Below are positions 35,123 through 41,537 of a DNA stretch of 45,803 nt, piece after piece. The first letter of the stretch is position 1. Every line of letters begins with the position of its first letter. Source of the DNA: Desulfobacula sp. (GTDB lineage: Bacteria > Desulfobacterota > Desulfobacteria > Desulfobacterales > Desulfobacteraceae); the NCBI GenBank assembly GCA_013792075.1, contig VMSR01000019.1, forward strand, positions 1-45,803, given 5' to 3'. The notes below the pieces were generated by a model. It made no database searches, was not told the DNA's origin, and was given only the letters and a program-made list of their open reading frames with translations. A program made the translations under genes and the position numbers.

Positions 35123-35398
35123 ATGGCAAAAAAAACAATTAAAAAGGCGGTTGCGCTAAAATATGACAAACAAAAGGACGGTGCCCCCAAGGTTGCCGCC
35201 AAGGGCCAGGGCCTGGTTGCAGAAAAAATCATTGAACTGGCAAAGAAACACAATATCCCCATAAAAGATGATCCTGACCTCATCGAGGTATTGTCATCCC
35301 TTGAACTAAATGAAGAAATTCCTTCGGAAATTTATGTGGCGGTGGCGGAGCTTTTGGCCTTTGTCTATTCAGCAAATGCCGGGAAAAGCGCCTCCTAG
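35123..35398 (+). CDS. Free-standing FlhB C-terminal domain (FlhX/YlqH-like)
   Basis: A 91-residue protein that aligns with the C-terminal cleavage product of FlhB. Here it reads [41 protein letters not shown]; the main FlhB has LAVALKYDGKTMDAPRVVAKGAGAVAKNI and then NNVPL. The ending [18 protein letters not shown] matches FlhB EVPIEYYQAVAELLAYVY. It begins just after where the NPTH site would be, so it cannot self-cleave. FlhX proteins can replace the FlhB C-terminal piece in some bacteria. It follows the second FliK-like gene by 9 bases. Confidence 0.88.
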   Translation: MAKKTIKKAVALKYDKQKDGAPKVAAKGQGLVAEKIIELAKKHNIPIKDDPDLIEVLSSLELNEEIPSEIYVAVAELLAFVYSANAGKSAS

Positions 35399-35461
35399 CG
35401 GGGGACTTCTTTTTGGTTAAAAACACCCCTGGATAAGAAGGGCATTCCCGGCATAGATTCC

Positions 35462-35668
35462 TTAGCTTTCCGGATATAGAGTATCATGGGAAAGTTTGTT
35501 GTGCTTTACCAGTTTGTTGCACTGGGAGCAGACGATGTTAAAGTCTGATACATCCCCCTTAAACAATTTAAAATTGCAGAAAGGGCAGAAGTAATCTATA
35601 AGTTCAACCGCTATCTTATCTGCAATAAAGGGGGCAACACCCCCACTATTTTCTAAATCTATTGTCAT
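35462..35668 (-). CDS. Small Com-like zinc-ribbon protein
   Basis: A 68-residue protein with two Cys pairs in the pattern CPFCNFKLFKGD - 6 residues - CSQCNKLVK. This closely follows the Com family of small zinc-binding regulators (CPxC..L.KGD...I.C..C), named after the Mu phage translation activator and common in bacterial genomes. It is the only likely gene on the - strand and converges with the flhX-like gene, 63 bases away. The ribosome site is weak, so the exact start is uncertain. A regulatory or nucleic-acid binding role is inferred only from the family. Confidence 0.55.
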   Translation of the reverse strand: MTIDLENSGGVAPFIADKIAVELIDYFCPFCNFKLFKGDVSDFNIVCSQCNKLVKHNKLSHDTLYPES

Positions 35669-35955
35669 TAAATTTCACTTTGTCTTTTAGGATTAAAAAC
35701 CGTTTCTCTCCCTGTTTTCTGAATGGAAAGAAAGAAGCTTGTGTTTAGCCTTAAATCCAAGATTATGCAAGCTTATTTTTCTGGGTGCGCTGGCAAGTGG
35801 CTTTTTCTTGAAAAGGTCGCACCCCGGAAAAATTTTCTTGTTGGCGTCAAGTTTCAAAGTCTTTTCCTGTCGGTTTTTTGGCGAAGACGATTTTCCAACA
35901 AACCAGGGGAAAATTATGTTTGTGATTTTTTCATGGTCGGCAATCATAAAAAATA

Positions 35956-35969
35956 ATTGTAATTACAAT
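35956..35969. promoter_or_regulatory. 14-base palindrome ATTGTAATTACAAT, possible operator
   Basis: A perfect palindrome in the AT-rich gap about 90 bases upstream of the flgF sigma-54 promoter. Its size fits a dimeric regulator site. The binding protein is unknown. Confidence 0.35.
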
Positions 35970-36057
35970 ATATTACAAGATTTTGCTATGCGATTGGCAC
36001 CCGATTGTGCTGTGACGGATCTGCCTGAAAGTCCCTTTTGTACGAAAATAGGAGGCA

Positions 36058-36073
36058 TGGCACTTATATTGCA
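36058..36073 (+). promoter_or_regulatory. Sigma-54 promoter for flgF-flgG-flgA-flgH-flgI-flgJ
   Basis: TGGCACTTATATTGCA has the invariant GG (36059-36060) and GC (36071-36072) at correct spacing and all main consensus bases. Transcription would start near 36084, about 45 bases before flgF. Confidence 0.85.
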
Positions 36074-36128
36074 AATATTTTTCGTGACCCGGTCTTTTGT
36101 GACCCGGAATATTTTAATAGGAGATACC

Positions 36129-36824
36129 ATGATTCTTGAAATGACCCGTCCGGTTCAGGGGGGATTGCGGCAGGAACGGAAACTGGACGCGGTATCCAAT
36201 AACATTGCCAATGTGGATACAACTGCTTTCAAAAAGGATGTCACAAGTTTTGACAAAAAATTTAAAGCCCAATTGAACAGGGATTTTTCCCAGGGAGATA
36301 TTAAAACGACGGATAACCCCTTTGATGTGGCACTGGCCAGTCCTGGTTTTTTTAAGATTGAAACAGGGGAGGGAATCCAATACACCCGTAGCGGAAGTTT
36401 TACCCTGGACAGTCAGGGCATATTGGTGGACATGAATGGCAATTCTGTTTTGGGACAGGGAGGTGCAATTTTTATAGACCCGGCCAATATTCAGGGCGAT
36501 GGCATTGAAGTCAGCGGCACAGGCGAAATTCGCGTGGGCAATGAAATCGTGGATATCTTGGATGTTGTGACCTTTGCAGATTTAAGCAAACTGGAGAAAA
36601 AAGGACAAAATATTTATGCCTATACAGGGAACACCGGCGATGAAATCCTTCCTGACACGGTCGTGATCAAACACATGGCCCTGGAAGGTTCCAATGTACA
36701 GGTGGTGGATGAAATGGTGAAAATGATAGATTACCATAGAATGTTTGAAACCTTCACAAAATCAATGATGACCTTTGACGAAATTGACAGTAAGGCAATA
36801 TCCGAGGTTGGAAGACCGCAGTAA
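36129..36824 (+). CDS. flgF: Flagellar rod protein FlgF
   Basis: About 231 residues from the ATG at 36129, which has AGGAG 8 bases upstream; the open frame runs further upstream, but only into the promoter region. The N-terminus has LRQERKLDAVSNNIANVDTTAFKKD. The centre has PFDVALASPGFFKIETGEGIQYTRSGSFTLD. The C-terminus has NVQVVDEMVKMIDYHRMFETFTKSM. FlgF forms part of the rod below FlgG. It is the first gene of the rod and ring operon. Confidence 0.94.
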   Translation: MILEMTRPVQGGLRQERKLDAVSNNIANVDTTAFKKDVTSFDKKFKAQLNRDFSQGDIKTTDNPFDVALASPGFFKIETGEGIQYTRSGSFTLDSQGILVDMNGNSVLGQGGAIFIDPANIQGDGIEVSGTGEIRVGNEIVDILDVVTFADLSKLEKKGQNIYAYTGNTGDEILPDTVVIKHMALEGSNVQVVDEMVKMIDYHRMFETFTKSMMTFDEIDSKAISEVGRPQ

Positions 36825-36841
36825 TAATCAGGAGGTAAGAT

Positions 36842-37624
36842 ATGATCCGATCACTCTACTCAGGTGCCACCGGCATGGGGGCGCAGCAATTGAATACAGA
36901 TGTCGTGGCAAATAACCTGGCCAACTCCAGTACTGCCGGGTTTAAAAAGTCCAGGGCCCATTTTGAAGATCTCATGTACAGAACCCTTTTGATTGCCGGC
37001 CAGACAACCCCTGGTGGCGGACAGGTTCCCACGGGTATCCAGATAGGGATGGGGGTCAAGCCGTCGGGTGTCCAGAAAATATTTACCCAGGGAGATTACA
37101 CGGAAACCGGGAATCGACTGGATTTTGCCATCCAGGGCCAGGGATTTTTCAGGGTGACCCACGGGGATGAAGACATGTATACCCGGGCGGGGGATTTTAC
37201 CCTGGACAGTGACGGATTCATCACCACCCCCGGCGGCGACCGGCTGCAGCCCGAGATATCCATTCCCATAGAAGCCACCACCATTACCCTTCAGGCAGAT
37301 GGTACCCTGACTATTTTTGCGGATAACGAAGACATCCTCGCCACTGAAAATGTTCTGGTTTCTACTTTTGTCAATCCCGGCGGACTGTTTGCCGTGGGCC
37401 AGAATCTGTTTAGACCCACGGAAGGCTCTGGGGCTGCGGTGGAAGGAACCCCCGGAGAAAATGGTTCCGGCACCACAATTAACAATTATCTTGAACTCTC
37501 CAATGTCAGTGTGGTTGAGGAAATGGTTAATATGATCGTGGGCCAGCGGGCCTATGAAGCCAATTCCAAATCGGTTCAGACGGCCGATTCCCTGTTGAGC
37601 ACTGCCAATGGACTAAAACGATAG
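36842..37624 (+). CDS. flgG: Distal rod protein FlgG
   Basis: A 260-residue protein, the normal FlgG length. It starts MIRSLYSGATGMGAQQLN, continues DVVANNLANSSTAGFKKSRAHFEDLMY, and ends VSVVEEMVNMIVGQRAYEANSKSVQTAD. The start has a strong AGGAGGT site. FlgG forms the distal rod that passes through the P and L rings, whose genes follow. Confidence 0.97.
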   Translation: MIRSLYSGATGMGAQQLNTDVVANNLANSSTAGFKKSRAHFEDLMYRTLLIAGQTTPGGGQVPTGIQIGMGVKPSGVQKIFTQGDYTETGNRLDFAIQGQGFFRVTHGDEDMYTRAGDFTLDSDGFITTPGGDRLQPEISIPIEATTITLQADGTLTIFADNEDILATENVLVSTFVNPGGLFAVGQNLFRPTEGSGAAVEGTPGENGSGTTINNYLELSNVSVVEEMVNMIVGQRAYEANSKSVQTADSLLSTANGLKR

Positions 37625-37630
37625 GATGAA

Positions 37631-38635
37631 ATGAGACACTTTATATCAATGGGGATATTTTTTTTGGGACCCTTTGCCGGACTGGCAATAGGTGCATGGC
37701 TCTTTGTTTGTCCGCCGGGGTTGGATGCAGATACCGCCGGCCCCCGGGAAGTTAAGATCAGGGTAAAAGAAACAAGCCTGGTACAGGGGCCTCAAATTTT
37801 GCTTGGCGAGGTTGCCCAGATCCAGGCAGGCTCTTTCTTAAAAGAGATATTACAAACAATGGAACTTGGAAACGCGCCCAAACCCGGGAAAATCAAACAA
37901 TTGAACAAAAATCAGGTTGTGTCTTTGATCCAGTCACAACCGGGTATGCCTGAAGCGGTATCCATTGAAATTCCTGAAAATATTTATGTGAAACGGGACA
38001 GCCAGCAGATTGAGCAGCAGAAGGTCCGGGAGCAGGTGGAACTTTTTCTGTCCGATTCCTTCAGGGATAAGGAATATGAACTGGAGCAGCTTTCGATAAA
38101 GGATCTGGACCTTTATCCCCAGGGAAATGTTGATTTGTCCGGGATATCCAACAGCAGGATTGACAAGAATGGAAATTTCACCCTTTTTATGGATATTCTG
38201 ATAGACGGAAACCGGGAAGACAGAATCAGAATCTCAGGAAAGGTGGCTGTCTACGAGAATATCCTTTGCGCCAAAAGGAATCTGGCAAAGGGGGAGCAAC
38301 TCCTTGGGACAGATGTTTATTGGGTCCGGAAAAACATATTAAGTTTACGGGGGGATGGTATCCGGACAAGTCGGGAAATAGAAAATAAACTCTTAAAAAC
38401 CGGTATTAAAAAGGACGACCCTATCAGTGCTTCGGATCTTCAGGAAATCCCCTTGATCCGGAAAGGGGATGTCATCACACTGGTTGCCAGAAGCAATCGC
38501 CTTTTGATTGCGACCTCCGGTATCTCACAAGAGGATGGGTATGCAGATCAATTGATCCGGGTTGAAAATATAAGATCCGGGAAAATAGTTCGGGGTTTGG
38601 TGAAAGAAAAATTTACAGTGGAAGTGATCCATTGA
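37631..38635 (+). CDS. flgA: P-ring assembly chaperone FlgA
   Basis: A 334-residue exported protein with an N-terminal hydrophobic signal (IFFLGPFAGLAIGAWLFV). The C-terminal SAF-type region is typical: AKRNLAKGEQLLGTDVYWVRKNI, then IRKGDVITLVARSNRLLIATSG and IRVENIRSGKIVRGLV. FlgA guides FlgI assembly into the P ring in the periplasm. It is longer than enteric FlgA through an N-terminal portion. It lies between flgG and flgH. Confidence 0.9.
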   Translation: MRHFISMGIFFLGPFAGLAIGAWLFVCPPGLDADTAGPREVKIRVKETSLVQGPQILLGEVAQIQAGSFLKEILQTMELGNAPKPGKIKQLNKNQVVSLIQSQPGMPEAVSIEIPENIYVKRDSQQIEQQKVREQVELFLSDSFRDKEYELEQLSIKDLDLYPQGNVDLSGISNSRIDKNGNFTLFMDILIDGNREDRIRISGKVAVYENILCAKRNLAKGEQLLGTDVYWVRKNILSLRGDGIRTSREIENKLLKTGIKKDDPISASDLQEIPLIRKGDVITLVARSNRLLIATSGISQEDGYADQLIRVENIRSGKIVRGLVKEKFTVEVIH

Positions 38636-38687
38636 TGGGAAATGATGAGAAATATTGATAAGACATAATGTTACAAAGGAAGGACCC

Positions 38688-39407
38688 ATGATACCCTGTT
38701 TCAAGTATATTAGGCCAATAATCGGTTTGCTTTTTCTGGGGCTTTTGGCAGCAGGATGCGCCACAGGTGGCAACCAGGACGCCTCTGGTCTTGCACTTCC
38801 GCCCGGGGGGAGCGTTGAGCCGGCACTGCCGACAGATTATGCCACAGGCCAGGTGACGGAAGGCTCTTTGTGGACCACTAGCCGGGGGTCCTTGTTTGAG
38901 GACACAAAGGCCAATTATGTGGGGGACACGGTTATTATTGATATCGTGGAAAACTCCACCTCAAAAATGGATGCCAACACCGAGACCGCCAGAAAGACGG
39001 GCATGGACATAGGGGTTCCGTCTATAAATATTCTGGGGTATGAAACCAATTTTGGCGGAGCCGGTGCGACAAAACTCATTGGAACCGATTTTAGCAGCAC
39101 CTTTAGCGGTGAAGGGTCGAGTGACAGAAGCGGACAGGTGACGGCTTCCATTGCTGCCAGGGTGACAGAAGTGCTTCCCAACGGAAATCTGAGCCTTTTC
39201 GGCAGGCGGGCAATGAAAGTAGACAACGAGGTCCAGTACATTGTTGTTTCTGGTGTCATCCGACCCAAGGATATTTCGGCCACCAACAGGGTCCAGTCCA
39301 CCTTTCTTGCAGATTCCCGCATTGAGTACTATGGTAAAGGGGCCCTGGCGGACAAACAGACCCCCGGATGGGGAACCCGGCTGATTGAAAATTTCTGGCC
39401 ATGGTAA
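38688..39407 (+). CDS. flgH: L-ring lipoprotein FlgH
   Basis: About 239 residues from the ATG at 38688, preceded by AAGGAAGG; an earlier ATG at 38655 would spoil the signal peptide. A lipobox LLAAGC marks the lipid-modified Cys. The body has SLWTTSRGSLFEDTKANYVGD, VIIDIVENSTSKMDANTET, LSLFGRRAMKVDNEVQYIVVSGVIRPKDIS and the end YYGKGALADKQTPGWGTR, all typical of FlgH. It forms the outer membrane L ring. Confidence 0.95.
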   Translation: MIPCFKYIRPIIGLLFLGLLAAGCATGGNQDASGLALPPGGSVEPALPTDYATGQVTEGSLWTTSRGSLFEDTKANYVGDTVIIDIVENSTSKMDANTETARKTGMDIGVPSINILGYETNFGGAGATKLIGTDFSSTFSGEGSSDRSGQVTASIAARVTEVLPNGNLSLFGRRAMKVDNEVQYIVVSGVIRPKDISATNRVQSTFLADSRIEYYGKGALADKQTPGWGTRLIENFWPW

Positions 39408-39421
39408 AAAGGAGAGCATCA

Positions 39422-40468
39422 ATGCACAAGAATCCTCATATGTTGAAAACAAGTGTTCTATCCCTTATCCTGCTGGTCTGTTTTCTTTTTCCCGGCCTGT
39501 CCCAGGCTGCCAGAATAAAGGATCTTGCGGCCATTGAAGGTATCCGTTCAAACCAGTTGACCGGATACGGGCTTGTGGTGGGGCTCAATGGAACCGGGGA
39601 TAAGGACAATGTCAGTTTTACCCGTCAGTCTATGGTCAATTTGATGGACAAGATGCATATTGGTATTGCCCAAATAAATGATATTAAGGTTAAAAATGTG
39701 GCATCGGTCATGATAACCGCGGATATTCCGCCTTTTGCCAGAATCGGTGATAAAATGGATATTACCGTTTCTTCCATGGGGGATGCCAAGAGCCTCAAGG
39801 GCGGCACCCTGTTGATGACGCCCTTGAAAGGGGTTGACGGCAAGGTGTATGGCCTGGCACAGGGGTCTTTAAGCCTTGCCATACCCGATGGGGTGGGAGA
39901 CAGGGACAGTCATCTTCAGGTTGCCCGGGTGATCAACGGGGCCTCTGTGGAGCAGGAGATTGCTTTTAAATTGAATGGGAAGAAAGACCTGGTGCTTTCC
40001 TTGTTCAGGCCGGATTTTACCACTGCCAAACGGATGGCAGACACCATTAATGCGGCCATTGGTGAGGGCAGCGCCAAAATAATTGATTCCAGTGCCCTTG
40101 GACTTACGGTTCCGGAAAAAATGTGGGAAAAAAACGTCGCTGAATTTATTGCTGATATTGAGACCCTGTCTGTTATCCCGGATACCACTGCCAAGGTTGT
40201 GATCAATGAGAAAACAGGCACCATTGTCATTGGCAGTGATGTGACAATTTCCAGCGTTGCCGTTGCCCATGGGGATTTGTCTGTTACCATTGATACGGCC
40301 CCTGGCGCTCAAACCCAGGAGAGCGTGATGTCCCTTCCGGGGAATTCCACCATAGGGGAACTTGTCCGGGGGTTGAATGCTTTGGGGGTGCGCCCCCGGG
40401 ATCTGATCAGCATCCTCCAGGGAATAAAGGCGGCCGGTGCACTCCAGGCAGAACTGGAAATTTTATAA
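39422..40468 (+). CDS. flgI: P-ring protein FlgI
   Basis: About 348 residues from the ATG at 39422, which follows AAAAGGAGAG; an ATG at 39401 lies inside flgH. A Sec signal ends near PGLSQA. Then comes the strongly conserved ARIKDLAAIEGIRSNQLTGYG, LVVGLNGTGDKDN and NVASVMITADIPPFARIGDKMDITVSSMGDAKSLKGGTLLMTPLKG. FlgI forms the periplasmic P ring. Family length and ends are complete. Confidence 0.96.
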   Translation: MHKNPHMLKTSVLSLILLVCFLFPGLSQAARIKDLAAIEGIRSNQLTGYGLVVGLNGTGDKDNVSFTRQSMVNLMDKMHIGIAQINDIKVKNVASVMITADIPPFARIGDKMDITVSSMGDAKSLKGGTLLMTPLKGVDGKVYGLAQGSLSLAIPDGVGDRDSHLQVARVINGASVEQEIAFKLNGKKDLVLSLFRPDFTTAKRMADTINAAIGEGSAKIIDSSALGLTVPEKMWEKNVAEFIADIETLSVIPDTTAKVVINEKTGTIVIGSDVTISSVAVAHGDLSVTIDTAPGAQTQESVMSLPGNSTIGELVRGLNALGVRPRDLISILQGIKAAGALQAELEIL

Positions 40469-40501
40469 CCAGATCATTGTATCATCAGGCAAGGAGATCC
40501 C

Positions 40502-40816
40502 ATGACAGACAGAATAGATTTAATTCGTCAAAACCCCTCATTTGCAGGACTTGATAAAATCAAAGGCAAGGTGGCTGATCCTGAAAAGGACAAAGCACTT
40601 AAAGATGCCTGTGCCGGATTTGAAGCCATTTTTATAAAGGAAATGATCCAATCCATGCGCAGGACACTGCCCGGCGACGCCCTGTTCAAAGAATCCAATG
40701 CCACCAACATATATAAATCCATGCAGGACCAGAACCTTGCTGAAAATTTGTCAAAAACTCAGAAATCCCTTGGTATCAAGGATTTTTTATATCAGCAGCT
40801 AAAAGATTCCCTTTAA
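40502..40816 (+). CDS. flgJ: Rod-binding protein FlgJ (no muramidase domain)
   Basis: A 104-residue protein with only the rod-binding domain: LKDACAGFEAIFIKEMIQSMRRTLPGD and IYKSMQDQNLAENLSKTQKSLGIKDFLYQQL. Enteric FlgJ has an extra peptidoglycan hydrolase domain, which is absent here, as in many non-enteric bacteria. Another hydrolase, not in this window, would be needed to open the wall for the rod. AAGGAGAT upstream supports the ATG. Confidence 0.92.
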   Translation: MTDRIDLIRQNPSFAGLDKIKGKVADPEKDKALKDACAGFEAIFIKEMIQSMRRTLPGDALFKESNATNIYKSMQDQNLAENLSKTQKSLGIKDFLYQQLKDSL

Positions 40817-40879
40817 CCCCATCCCCTGACAGCTTCATTTTCGCTTCCGTTTTTTATTGATTTCCAAAGCTTAGGTTTA

Positions 40880-40895
40880 TGGCATGCATGTTGCT
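40880..40895 (+). promoter_or_regulatory. Sigma-54 promoter for flgN-flgK-flgL
   Basis: TGGCATGCATGTTGCT is a full consensus match (GG 40881-40882, GC 40893-40894). The predicted start is near 40907, leaving a leader of about 125 bases before flgN. Confidence 0.85.
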
Positions 40896-40936
40896 TTTGT
40901 ATGAAGAGAGCGCAATAAAAGTGCATAAAATCGGGG

Positions 40937-40962
40937 ATAGGGGAAAAAAATTCCCCTATTTT
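40937..40962 (+). terminator. Terminator-like hairpin in the flgN leader
   Basis: ATAGGGGAA (40937-40945), an A5 loop and TTCCCCTAT (40951-40959), followed by TTT. It lies downstream of the sigma-54 promoter and upstream of flgN, so it could stop read-through from flgJ or attenuate the sigma-54 transcript. Confidence 0.6.
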
Positions 40963-40975
40963 AAGCGGGTGCTCC

Positions 40976-40991
40976 TTTTTGAGCTCAAAAA
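40976..40991. repeat. 16-base perfect palindrome in flgN leader
   Basis: TTTTTGAGCTCAAAAA lies between the terminator-like hairpin and the candidate sigma-28 site. It could be an operator. A further inverted repeat, TCGGTA-GA-TACCGA (about 40996-41009), overlaps the sigma-28 -10 element. Confidence 0.45.
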
Positions 40992-41012
40992 AATGTCGGT
41001 AGATACCGATAA
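40986..41012 (+). promoter_or_regulatory. Candidate sigma-28 promoter before flgN
   Basis: CAAA (40986-40989), 15 bases, then ACCGATAA (41005-41012). This compares with the sigma-28 consensus TAAA-N15-GCCGATAA: three of four and seven of eight bases match. Transcription would start about 10 bases upstream of the ribosome site, giving a very short leader for flgN-flgK. Confidence 0.55.
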
Positions 41013-41031
41013 ATTTTAAAGGAGAGTCAAC

Positions 41032-41535
41032 ATGGAAAAATTTGCCTGTGAAATAGAAAATATGCTTCAGGAAAAGCTTTTATTATATAAAGAGCTGAAA
41101 AAAATTGTTGAACAGGAAAAAAAAGATATTGTGGAGATGAATGTTGATTCCCTGTGGAAAAGGGTGGATAGAAAAAAACAGCTGACCTTGGAAATAGTGC
41201 AGATAAGAGGCAGGATTGTTTCTCTTTTTGAAGAAAAACAAATCCCCCTGAATATGGAAAAAGAAGCCTTCAGTCTGTCTCAAATAATAAATTGCCTGCC
41301 GGTTTGTGCAAAAATAAAATCAGATTTTAAAAAAATTAAGATACAATTGGAAATCGCTAAAGAAGAGTTGACAGCTCTCTCATTAGAGAACAAACGATAT
41401 ACCAATGAATATCTGTCGGTCATCAATGGTATTTTCGCAACGATTACAGGCGCTGAAAAAAAAGAAGAATACAACAAGGTCGGCAAGGTCTTAACACAAA
41501 ATCCCCGGAAAACACTCATAAGAGTGGAGGTCTAA
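41032..41535 (+). CDS. flgN: FlgN-like export chaperone
   Basis: A 167-residue, all-helical, highly charged protein. The N-terminal helices (ENMLQEKLLLYKELKKIVEQEKKDI, DSLWKRVDRKKQLTLEI) follow the FlgN pattern. FlgN binds the C-terminal helices of FlgK and FlgL and delivers them to the export gate. flgK starts 2 bases after it ends, which supports the assignment. AAAGGAG precedes the ATG. Sequence similarity in the family is low. Confidence 0.82.
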   Translation: MEKFACEIENMLQEKLLLYKELKKIVEQEKKDIVEMNVDSLWKRVDRKKQLTLEIVQIRGRIVSLFEEKQIPLNMEKEAFSLSQIINCLPVCAKIKSDFKKIKIQLEIAKEELTALSLENKRYTNEYLSVINGIFATITGAEKKEEYNKVGKVLTQNPRKTLIRVEV

Positions 41536-41537
41536 AC

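Larger units (their letters stand above)
35399..36128. other. AT-rich gap between flhX-like gene and flgF
   Basis: About 730 bases with no + strand flagellar gene. It holds the small zinc-ribbon gene on the - strand (35462-35668) and the flgF sigma-54 promoter (36058-36073). A 14-base palindrome, ATTGTAATTACAAT, lies at 35956-35969. Two mutually overlapping short frames at 35693-35947 (-, 84 aa, Lys-rich) and 35723-35956 (+, 77 aa) match nothing I recognise and have no clear ribosome sites; at most one could be real. The flgF frame stays open far upstream, but no conserved rod sequence precedes 36129. Confidence 0.55.

Noticed and set aside
35739-36128. Upstream extension of flgF by 130 codons
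   Set aside because: It would contain the sigma-54 promoter and has no rod-protein features; AGGAG plus ATG at 36129 gives a normal FlgF.
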